Source of the DNA: Trichodelitschia bisporula | Taxonomy: Eukaryota > Ascomycota > Dothideomycetes > Phaeotrichales > Phaeotrichaceae | Reading direction: 5' to 3' | Assembly: GCA_010356995.1 (NCBI GenBank) | Contig: ML996707.1 | Coordinates: 186,001 to 250,000 of the forward strand | Length of the DNA stretch: 64,000 bases | Shown here: piece after piece, positions 33,186-43,794 of the stretch | How the letters are laid out: each line of letters opens with the position of its first letter | Numbering within the stretch: position 1 is the stretch's first letter | The notes under the pieces: model-generated | What the model was told of the DNA's origin: nothing | Seen by the model: the letters and a program-made list of their open reading frames with translations, nothing else | Database searches by the model: none | Program-made: the position numbers and the translations under genes

Positions 33186-33904
33186 GGTGTCGGTAGTTTT
33201 GGGGGAAACGCGCTATTGCCGTGACGATTCGTCCGCAGGGGAGTCCTCAAGTGATTTTTGTCAGCAATATGGCGCGCGTTGGCGTAGTTGTGGGTGAGAG
33301 TCGACAATGGTTGTTTTGGTGGTCGAAGGCTTTTTCGTCGATGGAAGATGTGGGATATTCGCTTAGCGTCGTGGTCTTGGCGAGCCTGTGTGTGGGTCTG
33401 TGCGTGGATGAAAGGCGCGTTAGGCGCGCGTCTGGCTACTGCCCCTGCACCGCGCCTAGTGACGACAGGAAGTCGCGACCATTTCCACTTCACATCGGAC
33501 GACATATCCTGCTCATCACCAATTTTATCGCTGTCATAAAGGCTGCCACTTTAGCCAAACAGCATACCAAAGCACGCTTGTACTATTGTAGGGTCAATGA
33601 AAGCCAGGACATGAGTTCGCTAAATCAACAACTGTCGTTGCATTCATGGCATATGTACATAAACTTATCAATCCGCCCTGCAATCATCTGATCTTGCCGA
33701 ATTACACCATGTAGCTCGTCAACCTTTTCTATCTTCGACCATTACTAACAGGCCGGTTCAGTTTATGAGAGATCGACTTATGGCTTCCTTTGTGCCTTCC
33801 AGTGTACTCTATCCTCCCAGTCCATCCCAGCCGGCATTTGGTGTCATCGGGAACGTGTTTTTACGTGGACGATGCTGACATTGTAACTATCTACTGTTCC
33901 CTTT
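33186..33904. other. intergenic region
   Basis: It holds the promoter side of RPS5 and the 3' flank of the dehydrogenase. No gene is seen. Confidence 0.4.
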
Positions 33905-34828
33905 CTAGTACTTCAGCCCACTAACCGCCGTGACACCGGCATCGACGGGCAAGATGACACCAGTACACCATCTGGCTTCATCACTCGCCAGCCACTTCAC
34001 CGCACTCGCAACGTCCCAGGCATCCCCCTCCGTCTTCAACAAACTCCTGTCCCGCCTCGTGTTCCTCATCTCCTCACTCATCCCCTCTTTGAACATCATC
34101 GGTGTGTACACCATCCCAGGGCACACACAATTAACCCTAACCCCCTGGTGTGCATGCTGCGCCGCCATCGCGCGACTCATATTCACGACAGCCCCCTTCG
34201 CCGTCGGATACAGCAGACTCGGTGTACCTCCTCTCAGTCCCGCAACAGAGCCGAGATTCACAATCGAACCGCGCCAGACTGGCCCCGTAGGCGGCATATG
34301 CTTTGGCAGCGGATTCGCGGCCAGATGCGGCAGCGCATACTTCGCCATCTGCGCCATGGCCGTGACATTGAGCTCCAGCGCCTTTGCCCACGCGCCTGCA
34401 TCCAGCGTCTCCGCCGTCCCAGGCGGACCAATGACGCCCACCACATTAACCAGGACATCGATCCGACCCCACTTCTCGATCGCAAATGCCGCAGCAGCCG
34501 CACAGTCTGCATCGGATGTGACGTCGGCTTTGAAAGGCAACGCGGTCCCGTAGGCTGTCCCGGGGTGTGCGCGCGCGTCAGCCTGGATCATGGCGACAGT
34601 CATTTCTGCAGCCGGAAGCGAAATGTCGATGCACACCACATTGCACCCTGCAGCCGCGAGGAGCATGGCGATAGCACGCCCGTTGCCGAGGTACGTTCCA
34701 TGAGCGCCGGCACCGGTGACGAGCGCGACGTGGCCTGCGAAGGACGGGTCGGGGCGTGCTGGGAGGTTGGCGAGGAGTTCCGCATCTGTGAGGAGTTCAG
34801 TCTCTTTGAGGGGCGGCGGGGCGGACAT
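33905..34828 (-). CDS. short-chain dehydrogenase/reductase (SDR)
   Basis: This is an NAD(P)-dependent oxidoreductase of the classical SDR type, 307 residues from the ATG at 34828. It has the cofactor motif TGAGAHGTYLGNGRA, an NVVG in place of the usual NNAG, the catalytic serine in SIVNLGSVAG and the YPTAK active-site Tyr/Lys, then VNCVCPGMVYTPM. The C-terminus VILPVDAGVTAV is typical of bacterial-like and fungal secondary-metabolism SDRs. The substrate is unknown. The frame stays open for a further 289 codons upstream and runs into a Gag-like sequence (separate entry), so the natural start is uncertain; 34828 was chosen because family homology begins about 30 residues after it. Confidence 0.8.
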   Translation of the reverse strand: MSAPPPLKETELLTDAELLANLPARPDPSFAGHVALVTGAGAHGTYLGNGRAIAMLLAAAGCNVVCIDISLPAAEMTVAMIQADARAHPGTAYGTALPFKADVTSDADCAAAAAFAIEKWGRIDVLVNVVGVIGPPGTAETLDAGAWAKALELNVTAMAQMAKYALPHLAANPLPKHMPPTGPVWRGSIVNLGSVAGLRGGTPSLLYPTAKGAVVNMSRAMAAQHAHQGVRVNCVCPGMVYTPMMFKEGMSEEMRNTRRDRSLLKTEGDAWDVASAVKWLASDEARWCTGVILPVDAGVTAVSGLKY

Positions 34829-35695
34829 TTTGGCGGAGGTAGGCGGGGGTGGGGGTTTGAGGGGAGCGGGGCTCGGGGGAGTGAAGGCGAGGCTGAGGTA
34901 GGGGTAGCCGGGCGAGAGCGGGGTGCAGGGGGAGGCCGCCGAGGTCGGACTGGGATTATGGGCCGGGATGCAACCAATGCGAGCAGCGGGTGGACCCATG
35001 AAAGCGACGGGTGAACCTTTACCCACGACGGGCGAACCATTGCCAACGACGGGCGGACCATTGCCAGCGACGGTCGAAAGTTTGCTGACGACCGAAAAAC
35101 TATTTCCAGCGACCGATGGAGTGCGAACGATGGATGAAGGTCCGGACTTGGCCTGCGGTTGCGCTTCGAGCTCTGCGACCATCGGCGAGGAGCGAAACGC
35201 AGGATGGATGTAGTCCTCCTCCAGATCCTTCTTAATATCGCGGGAATGAGGCGCGAAGATCTCCTGCAGCGTGTGGAACTGCTGCGATGGGGTTCCGCAT
35301 TCGACAATCAGTTCACGCATGATCTTTGCGATGGACGTGTTGATGAAGATCATTATTTTGGCCCCAATGCGGTTCTGCTCAGTGGTCCATTCATGCTGGG
35401 CAAGCCATTGCTGTTCGAACCATTGGCTTGTATTGCCATCTTTTGGACCTGGCGGCTTCAGCGCGCGCTTTTGCTCCGACCAAGGATCGTCGAAGTCGGC
35501 CGGGAGTCGGTTCGGTGAAGTGTCGATGAGGTGTTTACCCCCAACGATGTTGACGTAGTTCCTCAGCTGGCTGCACCAGCGGTACCACTGCTTGCCCTCC
35601 TGCAAGATCAGGCGGTTGTCGGAGAACCGCTCCATGGTTGCTGCTATCGCAAACTGCGGTTTCGAGTTGTTCGGATTTCCGGGAGGCGGCAACAT
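34829..35695 (-). mobile_element. fossil Ty1/copia-type Gag-like sequence, open into the SDR frame
   Basis: The first part (about 35190-35632) has the look of a copia-superfamily Gag/UBN2 domain: a KQWYRWCSQLRNYV opening, several spaced tryptophans, an alternating Ile/Met helix (AKIMIFINTSIAKIMREL) and QQFHTLQEIFAP. No protease, integrase, reverse transcriptase or flanking long repeats are seen, so this is only a fragment of an element and not an intact one. The rest (34829-35185) is a Pro/Gly/Val linker with a short tandem repeat. The whole stretch is one frame with the downstream SDR, so it may have been taken up as part of a host gene, or may simply be a remnant lying beside it. A TATA-like box lies near 35813. 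Age cannot be judged. Confidence 0.42.
34995..35115. repeat. short tandem repeat, unit about 24 bases
   Basis: About four to five imperfect units contain ACGGGCGAACCATTGCC-like sequence. Translated on the minus strand they give repeats of the form VVGNGSP. They lie in the linker between the Gag-like part and the SDR. Confidence 0.6.
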
Positions 35696-36299
35696 TGGTG
35701 GCGTGGTGGTGATGAATCGAGGCAGCTGTTGTAAGGAAGCGCGAAGCTTCAGCAGCTGAGTGTTGTTGGTGTTGTTGGGTGGAGTATTTTTCGGGTGCGC
35801 ACCTGGAGCTCACATATAAACGGTGAGTTCGCTCCTTGGCTAACTCCCACAGCGTTGCCAGTACAACTAAATGTTGCAATCGCGGGCAACAAGTTTGCTG
35901 ACTTCTTCTCCCATGTTTGCGCGTCGATATCTTGTCCCGGGTCCGGCATGTGGACCACCCTTCCGTCCCACGTGTGTGGGGAAGGGGGTCCGAGGCTGAG
36001 GCGAGGCTAGCTGCTATACGACTGCTATGCGGAAGCGGTCTTCCTCCACTGAGCCGTGTCGCTATATTGATATTGGGCTGCTAAAGCACCCTTTCACTCC
36101 GCCCTATAGCCTTACGGCCGCGGCCGCAAGGGCCCATCTGTGATATCCCCCGCGTGGATACTAAGAGTGTAGGGAAACTTTTGATCGTCGGCGTAAGGGA
36201 GCTGAACGTGGATATATATGTAGTGAATGGAAAAGCTATCGCGTAATCACCGGAAGCGTCCAGAGCGTAAGGCACACATAGCACACATGGTACTAAGGC
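35696..36299. other. intergenic region
   Basis: About 600 bases between the Gag-SDR frame start and repeat copy 1. A TATA-like TTTATATG on the minus strand lies near 35813. I see no gene, and no long terminal repeat that I could define. Confidence 0.35.
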
Positions 36300-36545
36300 A
36301 TCATACTTACGACTGGATGGAGCATATCAGTCTGGAGAAGGCGCCATGGTAATGGAAGGCGCATATGATGTAATATGCGCACGTTGGGAGGAGGGAGCAT
36401 TAGAAGATGCTGGGCACGCACCTATATATTTCTCTCGAGCGTCCCTGACTGTCTCCTGTCGTTTGTCTTCTTGCGATCTATCACTTCACACCGTAGCCAT
36501 TGTACATCCAAAGCTTATCCTTCCATTAAACGAGTCCAATTAGAA
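36300..36545 (+). repeat. dispersed promoter-like repeat, copy 1
   Basis: This copy shares with the five others the order GGAGCAT..., a TGCGCA..GATG block, a TATA-like stretch (here TATATATTTC), a pyrimidine-rich stretch with TCTTCTTG, then CACTTCACACCGTAGCCATT and CCTTCCATTAAA. It is closest to copies 4 and 5. It lies between the Gag-SDR frame and the hypothetical gene at 36828-38029. Confidence 0.6.
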
Positions 36546-36827
36546 ACTGAACAATACCACAGCAACCCGAAGCAATGAGCGCACAAAATCCCCCCTCCCC
36601 TATATCCAAGCGATCGAACCCCCCCATACTCGCCTCACCATCCATCCTCGCCCTCATCCCCTGCGACATACCACTCAACAACCGCGCCCGCCCCCAGCCA
36701 CCCCGCTCCCATCCGCGCCCCTCTTATCCAACACCGCGCGCACCGCAGCCCAGCGCCTAAGCCCCGGCAACCGACCCGAAGCCCGCGGCGCAAAATGCCC
36801 GTCTCCCGTCCCCCTTGCGCGACTCTT

Positions 36828-38029
36828 CTACCCAGGCCTCGGCGGGAAGGCATACACGCCTCGCACGGCGCCGTTACTCGGCCACGGATCCGGGGTTTCG
36901 CGCTCCGAAGTCACGAATCGCCGGATGCGCTTCGGATTGGGCGGTCCGTTCCTCTTCGTGCGAGATTCGACGAACCGTGGACTCGCGTCTGGGGGCAAAG
37001 TGCGCTTCCGCTTCGGACTCGCGTCCGGTAGCAAAACGCGCTTCCGCTTCGGACTCGGAGGTCCGTTCCTGCGATCCCCGGCAAACTGCAAAGTTTCGTC
37101 CGGTGACAAACCGCGCTTCCACCCGCCCACTCTGCCCGCAGTTACGGTTCCGGATGCACCGCTCGCCCCGCCCCTACCAGCCTGTTCAGCCGCCCGCACT
37201 GCCCGCGTCAGCGCAGCCCCTCCCCGGCAGCCCCTTACTTCTCTTCGTGTCCTCCACGGCTTGCGTAAACTCCTCCCACTTCCTCTCGAGTCCGGCCTGG
37301 CGCACTGCTTCCGGGACCGTCCAGGCAAAGGGGACTACTCTAGGCGTGGCACTGTCGGGTGCGGAGGCGCGGGCTGGCATATTGTCGTCGGGAGTGGCGG
37401 TTGGCGAAGCCGGGACGCTGCGGCCAGCAGGAGCAAGGGCGCGGTGCGGGTCGGGTTGGGACGTAACGGCGGAGGCGGAGGAGGGGCGGGATGTGGGCGA
37501 GTGGCTGCGGCGGTGGACGGAGGAGCTGGTTGGCCAGGGGGTGCTGGTGATGGAGGGGAAGGAGGGGGAGCGGGGTTCGGTTTGGGACGTGACGGTCGTG
37601 GGGGAGGTGGAGCGGGAGGTGGACGACTGGGTCTGGCTGGGGCGGTAGGGGACGGGGGGGCTGCTTGGTTGGTAGGAGCTGCTGAAGGAGTGGGGGGGGG
37701 GGGGAGCGAGTGGGGGAGATGGTGATGGTGGGGATGGATAAGGACTGTGTGATGCGGTTGGGATGAGATGAGTGGATGGACGGCGAAGCGGGGGGGGGGG
37801 GGGGGGGAGCGAGTGGGGGAGATGGTGATGGTGGGGATGGATAAGGACTGTGTGATGCGGTTGGGATGAGATGAGTGGATGGACGGCGAAGCGGTGATGT
37901 TGGGTATGTATAATGACTGTGTGATGTGGTTGGGATGAGATGAGATGAGATGGATGGACGACGAAGAGTTGGATGAGAGAATAGAGGCGCTGAGGAGGGG
38001 ACCGGTTGATATGGTTGTAGAAGGAGCAT
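36828..38029 (-). CDS. proline/serine-rich nuclear-type hypothetical protein
   Basis: This gene shows only when frames are read without demanding an ATG. From 37690 down to 37239 the minus frame reads Ser/Thr/Pro-rich protein (SSSVHRRSHSPTSRPSSAS, a repeated VTSQxxPxR) and then a denser VVPFAWTVPEAVRQAGLERK WEEF segment. A 40-base GT-AG intron (37238-37199, branch CTGAC) joins it to 37198-36828, which holds RNGPPSPKRKR repeated as SPKRKR(V/T)LxPDA, a likely nuclear localisation array. Upstream, two tandem minisatellite units encode RRPSTHLIPTASHSPYP repeats. The ATG at 38029 opens that part. The frame agrees across the units only if the 18-base C tract at 37790-37807 differs by one base, so either the tract is mis-sequenced or the gene is broken. 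No homologue is recognised, and the 3' end could have further exons. Confidence 0.5.
37692..37970. repeat. minisatellite, period about 103 bases
   Basis: Two nearly identical units, each beginning with a G tract (13 and 18 G) followed by AGCGAGTGGGGGAGATGG, and a third degenerate unit. The period is 103 bases by the positions of AGCGAG at 37705 and 37808. It lies inside the proline-rich gene on the minus strand. Confidence 0.85.
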
Positions 38030-38400
38030 TGAAGTCAGGAAGGCGCATACTAAGAGTCATGGATGTACTGTAATGTGAGCATGATAGACGGAAGGAGCAA
38101 AGGAGGATACTCGGCATTAGGTATTTAAGTCTTGAGAGTCTCTTCCCCTCTTCCTCTCTTCCTCTCTTCCTCTCTTCCTCTCTTCCTCTCTTCCTCTCTT
38201 CCTCTCTTCCTCTCTTCCTTTCTTCCTCTCCTTGTCTTCTTCTTCAATCTTCAGCTTACATAGTTGCCGCTAAACGTGTTGGAGCTCTGCTCCCCTCACC
38301 TGTACGCTCGAGGGCGCCGTTGCTTTGGATGGAGGTTCGCGGGTAGTAACAATGGAGGGCGCGGGGAGCGAGGACAGGCCGGTTCGTCGCTAATGCAGGT
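38026..38400 (+). repeat. dispersed promoter-like repeat, copy 2
   Basis: It is the longest copy with copy 6: both run from GAAGGAGCATTG through GAGCATGATAGA.GGAAGGAG, GGTATTTAAGTCT (TATA-like), GAGAGTCTCTTCC, TTCAATCTTCAG, GTTGCCG and GAGCT.TGCTCCC.TCACC to GGACAGGCCG. An internal (CTCTTCCT)n microsatellite of about 90 bases (38140-38230) has expanded only in this copy. Its left edge overlaps the start codon of the gene on the minus strand. Confidence 0.75.
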
Positions 38401-38643
38401 GGTGTACCGGACTATACATCGTCAACGTCAACGCCCATCCGGAATGAACACACACCACGTGCCAAACGGGGAGGATTATGCACTTAGACGAATAGATACA
38501 CACTATACAATATCCAACCGACACCACCACCACCACCAACAAAAACCGCACCGCCCCAAGAAAACCATCCAAAACGCCCCCTAACTCCACATCCCCCCCA
38601 GCACCAGACATCAGCATCCACCGTTCCAAACCCAATGTCCTGC

Positions 38644-39660
38644 TCAAGCAGCCTTAACAACCGCCTCCCCCCTCCCCTTCGCAATCCAAAACCCCTCCAT
38701 CTGCCCCTGAATCCGGAACCACATCTCGACAAGCTCGCGATCAATATCCCCCTTATTACCCGCATCCCAGAACTTGTCATGCAGCGTCGCGGCCCCATTC
38801 GCCACATCCTTGAGCATCGGGAAATTCGCATTCCACTTGCCTGGCGGGAAGCCCTGCCAGGGCATCCGGCCCGCGCGGTCGTGCACGCTGTTCAGCAAGC
38901 TCTGCTCCATCATCCCGCTGTCGAAGCTGCCCGGCGTATTCAGCTTGTCGACGTAGTAATTGAAAAGCTCCTTATCAGGCCTCAGCATCAAGAACCCCCC
39001 ATTCAGCATCCCCTCCCCACTCGGCGGCACAGGATGCTCCCACCCGCCATTATCCGTCACACCTGACAAGAGATAATTCGCCGGGGGCTCCAACGGCGCC
39101 TCCGCGACCCCCACAGGCCGCTCCTTGGTCTTCATAACGTGCATCGCCGCCGGCTCATCCCAAATATCGTCCAATGGCTTCGTAAGCAACATATCGTTAT
39201 CGATATACAGTATCCGATCCCAACGCGTCTGCTCAAACAATCTCAGCTTCGTAAACTGGTCTGCCCAGCGCTCCTGCCCCGGTGTTGCCCAGTTATTACT
39301 CGGCGTCAGGTTGGCGACGGGGACTACGATTGCGCCGTCTTTTTCGAGGATTGCGCGGCGGCCGGCGGATACGTGCGGCGGGACGAGCACGAGGAATGGC
39401 AGAGTATGCTTCATTCTCGTTTCGGGCCGGTGCAGGAGTTGCCAGGCGAGGACGCGGGTCGCCGTGAAGTACGGGTCTGGCAGGTCGTCGGAGACCATGT
39501 GCGTGCTGTAGAAGGTGGCGTAGGCGCGGCGTGATTGGCCGTCTGGCAGCGGGTCGAGGGCGTTTATGTCTGCGGCGGGCCAGGAGGGGCGGTAGACGCT
39601 GAAGATTAGGGTTATGGTTATGAAGGCGGCGAAGGTGAGGAAGGCGGGGCGGGGGGGCAT
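38644..39660 (-). CDS. Golgi type II glycosyltransferase, GT8-like
   Basis: A single exon encodes 338 residues. The N-terminus is a membrane anchor (FLTFAAFITITLIFSVY). The catalytic domain shows FLVLVPPHVSAGRRAIL, QFTKLRLFEQTRWDRILYID with the metal-binding DND in YIDNDMLLTKPLDDIW, GMLNGGFLMLRPDKELFNYY and MMEQSLLNSVHDRAGRMPWQ. This is the GT8 fold seen in glycogenin, galactinol synthase and fungal GlcNAc transferases (Gnt1-like). Donor sugar cannot be told; a role in glycan or lipid glycosylation in the Golgi is the family expectation. The full set of motifs and a normal length suggest an intact gene. Confidence 0.82.
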   Translation of the reverse strand: MPPRPAFLTFAAFITITLIFSVYRPSWPAADINALDPLPDGQSRRAYATFYSTHMVSDDLPDPYFTATRVLAWQLLHRPETRMKHTLPFLVLVPPHVSAGRRAILEKDGAIVVPVANLTPSNNWATPGQERWADQFTKLRLFEQTRWDRILYIDNDMLLTKPLDDIWDEPAAMHVMKTKERPVGVAEAPLEPPANYLLSGVTDNGGWEHPVPPSGEGMLNGGFLMLRPDKELFNYYVDKLNTPGSFDSGMMEQSLLNSVHDRAGRMPWQGFPPGKWNANFPMLKDVANGAATLHDKFWDAGNKGDIDRELVEMWFRIQGQMEGFWIAKGRGEAVVKAA

Positions 39661-40639
39661 GGTGGGCGTTTGTTTGGCGCCTGGGCCGGGTGACGGGCGA
39701 CGATGCGCGAAGGGGGAGGATGCGCGGAAGAGGGAGGATACGTTTGAAGGAGTGATGATGGGTTTCCGAGGTTGTTGAACGGAGGTAGGAAGAGGAGCGG
39801 GCGCGTGTGGCGGGCCGACGAGTTTAGTACTCGATCTTTTGCCGTCGCTGCGACTTTCAGGGGCAGCGCCTGTCGGATTTTCAGCTCAGGGGACGTGTGC
39901 GGGGAGGCTGCGCCATGCGGGAGGGGCTTGGTAGGGCGGGATGGTGGCGGGTCCAGAACCTTTAGGGGAGTCGAGGAGCGGCAGCGATGAGAACGAGAAG
40001 AAGGGGACACGATGAGATGGTGACAGTGAGATGGTGACAATGATGTGCTTTAAAGAGCCTCTTTGCTGGCGGGCGGCCTAATGGGGGGGGGGGGGGATGA
40101 AGTGTTTGTACTGCGTAGATCCCCGGCTTCACTGGCTAGGGCCTCATTGGTGCGGATGCTGGTGCTAGCTGGGATGGGGAGGGGGGATTGGTGGCGTTTG
40201 TGCGAGGGGGCGTGATTTTGATATGAGGTTTTGGTGTCGATATGGCGGGTCGAGATCGAGTTGTCACCATGGTGCCTGTGAATGTCATTACTCGTGCCCA
40301 CAGCCCGCTCCTCGTCTTTGTCCTCCGCGCGCAGCCAGCGACACCCGGCACCACTTCGTCGAGGAAACAGCAGACAAGAAGACAATCGAGCGGGGAGAGA
40401 GCACACGACCAGAACGCCAGGTAACATCGAAGAAAGCCACCACCACGCGACGTACAAAGGCGCGCAGCTGCATCTCCTTCCCCCCTACCTCTCGTCCATG
40501 CATCACAAACGTCACCCACACGACCGCACAACCTCATAACCGTAGGAAGGCGGCAAAGCGCAGACAGACGGATACATCTGTACATGTCCGCCTTTTGTAG
40601 TCCCACCCGCGCCGTCGTGCTCCCTACGTCGTTCCACGT
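39661..40639. other. intergenic region
   Basis: No convincing gene. It includes the GT8 promoter side and a run of 14 G at 40083-40096. Several long frames on both strands lack any conserved look or splice support. Confidence 0.35.
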
Positions 40640-40900
40640 GTGCAACGTGTTCTAGAACTAGGCCCTTGCCGTGTTCCCACGCTGATGCAAGGGGTGGACC
40701 GTTATGGGAGTGGGGCTCTGCACGTGCGAAGGGGACTGTGAGATGGAGATTGAGGGGAAAGATAATGAGGAAGAGACTCTCACGAAGAAATGCACGATGC
40801 TGCCAAGTATCTTCCTATTCCTTCCTCGTATCATGTGCACATCCCATCATGTTCATCAGATAAGAGTGCTCCTTCAATGTCAACATCAGGCCGTTGGTGA
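40640..40900 (-). repeat. dispersed promoter-like repeat, copy 3 (inverted)
   Basis: On the minus strand it reads GAAGGAGCAC, GTGCACATGATACGAGGAAG, GATACTTGGCA, GAGAGTCTCTTCC, TTCGCACGTGCAGAGCCCC and finally GGGAACACGGCAAGGGCC, collinear with copies 2 and 6. It is the only copy in this orientation. It lies after the 3' end of the large hypothetical gene. Confidence 0.65.
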
Positions 40901-41048
40901 ACCAATCTATAGAGTACCATTACCCCACTGTACTGATGTCACCTCACCACTGAGTTCATATCCAACGAACCTCATATTGACCTCCTCTACGCCTCAACAT
41001 CCAAACCACCAACCAAACCACCAACCAAACCATCACCGCTTACCTTCA

Positions 41049-43561
41049 TCACGCCAGCCTCACCCTCTTCCCCCCCCCCCTCTCCTCCCCCACCTCCTCC
41101 TCCGCCATCCTCTTCGTCGCCGCCCTCGTCACCCTCCCCTCCTCCTCCTCCTCCTCCTCCTCCTCCTCCTCCTGAACCCTCACCCTCCGCTTCCCCTTCT
41201 TACCCCGCAAATACACCTCCAAATCCCCCAAATGGACCGCGACATTCGACGGCGAGCTACTAGCCCGTACACGCGCACCCCGCGTCTCATTGCGCGCAGA
41301 CTGCATCCCCCACCCCAGCGTCGTCTGATACGGGACCTCCGGGCCAGGACGAAACGCCTTATCCCCAGTGCCCGGCATCTCCCCCACCTTCGCCAAAAAT
41401 ACCTCCGCAACACGCGCATCCTCGCCTTCAACCCTCGCACCCCATCTCCCCCCCGGCTCGCGGCTCAAACTCCGCACATCAACAGCAACATCAACCCCCG
41501 CCTTCACCAGCTTCTTAAAATCCATAAACCGCTCCAAGCAGTACAAATGCACATACCCAGCCACAACCAGCGGATCCACAGACTCACCAAACCTTCCCCA
41601 CCGCTCATCAATCGCAACCCGATAATGCCCCGGTAGAATCGTCCCTGGGAGACCCGCCTGGCGTATCGGACAGCAGTCAAACCGACACTTTGCCGAGCCT
41701 GCCGTGGGATACCGCCTTATCGCATCCGCAGGCGTGCGCTGGATCCACAGCGTCGTCTTCGCCGGATTCCTTACGATAAACGCCCATATCTGCTCCGGCG
41801 TGTACGTGGCATTGCGCAACTCACCTCGTTCCGTGTACACATACTCCCTCTCCCCATATGCCCACGCCTCAGGCTGCGGTGGGATCAGCGGGTACGCGGC
41901 GTTCACATCATACGTCGCGATTTTGCGCGTCCGCGCACTGCGCCCGGACGTGCTGCGGTTAGCACGGATCCAGGGGCGCGTCGGCGACGTGCTGGGTGCG
42001 TAGCTCTCCTCGGACGAGATGCTGGGCACACGGAACTTATCCTGCGCGTTCTGCACCCTCGGGGTCGATGCGGGCGCGTAGCTCTCTTCCGACGAGCTGC
42101 TAGGCACGCGGAACCGCGCCCTGACCTTCCTGGCTCGCTCGCTGGGGGGGTAGGGGTGGTAACCCACCTCGGAGCTGCCGGGCGTGCTGTAACTCTGGGA
42201 CCCGCTGCTCGCCGCGTAGTGCCCGGATGACGCCACCGTCTCGCCGCTCCCCTGCGACGACACGCTGGGTACGCGGTCCGTGTGCTGCGGTAGCGAAGGC
42301 ACCGAGCTCGGGGACACCCACATGCTCTCGGACGCCGGCGATAGCGCTGCCCTGCGCTCTGCCTCGAGCCCGACTTGGAGCGCCCACCATGCGTTCGTTG
42401 TCGCTGTGCGGGGCGAATCCGTGAGCCCGGGGAGAGGCTCGCCCTCGCGCGCCATTGGGTCGATGACGGCTTGGGCTAGGGTCTCTAGGCGCGCTTGTTC
42501 GGTGGCGTGGGCTGTGCTGGAGGGGGCGAGCCAGCCGTACCATTTTGCGGCGTGGGGGTGGTTGGCGGGGAGGGGGTGTTGGGTGGAGGCGTGCTGGGCG
42601 GCGAGGTGGGCGAGGTAGGTGGCGAGGGGGTTGGGGAGGGTGGTGTCTATGGCCCAGGGGTCGGTGGGGTCGGTTGAGATTGGGGTTTGCGAGGAGGAGT
42701 GACTCGTGGAGGATGAAGTGCTCGGGGCGCGGAAGGTGCGGCCTGGCTCTGTGGGGGGGAGTGTGATGNNNNNNNNNNNNNNNNNNNNNNNNNNNNNNNN
42801 NNNNNNNNNNNNNNNNNNNNNNNNNNNNNNNNNNNNNNNNNNNGGGGGGGGTAAGTAAGGTCGGCCGAGATCGGTGGTTGGTCGGTTACGAAGGGTTCGG
42901 TCGAGATCGAGGGTCGCTGGGAGGCATGAGTTGAGTCGGCCGAAGTGCTCGGGTCGCCGAAGATGTGGTTTCGCTCTGCGGTTGGTAGATAGGATGGCAG
43001 ATATGACGTGCCGAACGCCGGCGAGACGATGGCGGGTAGTTGGCCGGGGTACTCCGCCGCGACCCTGGTGTCTACCCCCAACCTCGGGCGCGCCTTGTGC
43101 GGGAGCGGGCGACACGGCTCGGTCAGCAGCCAAGGCGACGGCCGGGGCGGTTCGGGCGGGTATATCTCGTCGCCCAGCGCCTGCATCTCGTATTGCCATA
43201 GCTCCTCGGTGAGGTTTGGGAGGGCCTGCGACGTGGGTATGTATTGTCCGTCATCTCTGTGTGTGAAGGGGCGTGGCTCTTCGCTTTGCGTGGGAGGCGG
43301 TATGGACGGCGAGATGGGCGCGTACGAAGGTCCATCATCTCTGTAAGTGAAGTCGATTTGCTCATCGGCTTGAGTGAAGGGCGGCAAGGGCGGCGACATG
43401 GGCACAGGGAGAGGTCCATCATGGAAGTAGAAATCCTTTTCGGCTTGAGTGAGGGGCGTCCTGGGGGGTGAGATGGGCTCTTCGCCTTGCCAGGGAGCGA
43501 ACACTCGGTCGCGGAAATCGGAGAAGGAAAAGGGGAGCGAGTTTTCTGGGTTGCTTTCCAT
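41049..43561 (-). CDS. large hypothetical protein, lineage-specific look
   Basis: One gene split by an assembly gap (42769-42843). The start at 43561 (MESNPENSLPFSFSDFRDRV) opens a Pro/Ser-rich half with repeated TQxEE.xxFTxRDDG segments. After the gap the frame changes by the nominal gap length, so the true gap length is unknown. The second half contains repeated FRVPSxSSEESYAP units, then a folded-looking domain of about 180 residues with IWAFIVRNPAKTTLWIQRTP, CRFDCCPIRQAG, LPGTILPGHYRVAIDE and YVHLYCLERFMDFKKLV. It ends with a 12-residue Glu run and basic tail. The cysteine set CRFDCCPI..C may bind metal. I know this domain only as an unnamed region in Pezizomycotina hypothetical proteins; no function is proposed. 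Confidence 0.7.
42769..42843. other. assembly gap (75 N)
   Basis: Unknown bases inside the large hypothetical gene; flanked by a G run on its right side. Confidence 0.98.
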
Positions 43562-43794
43562 GGTTGATGTTGGTGTGTGGGGATTGGTATTGACGTCTGG
43601 ACTCGGCGCTGGCGCTGACGCGTCTTATGGGACGAGGCATAAAGAACAATGCTGATTGTGAAGGATAAGGGGTGGGTTATTCGCGAGTGTCCTTTGTACC
43701 CGCGGGGACAAAAGTCCGATTGGGGACAATTCATTGTCTCTGCGACTTCGAGTCGAGCTTTGTTGAGGGCGTCAAGGCTGATAGCGCTGGAAGA

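Noticed and set aside
35696-36299. Possible long terminal repeat beside the Gag-like fossil
   Set aside because: No second copy, no defined ends and no primer-binding site could be seen.
36815-37648. Plus-strand frame of 277 codons
   Set aside because: Antisense to the proline-rich gene; the minus strand carries tandem basic motifs and a usable intron, the plus strand none.
38129-38240. CTCTTCCT array considered as a separate satellite
   Set aside because: It is an internal expansion of the pyrimidine block of repeat copy 2; copy 6 has the same block unexpanded.
40704-41636. Plus-strand frame of 310 codons
   Set aside because: Begins in the inverted repeat copy and then runs antisense to the large hypothetical gene; product is low-complexity.
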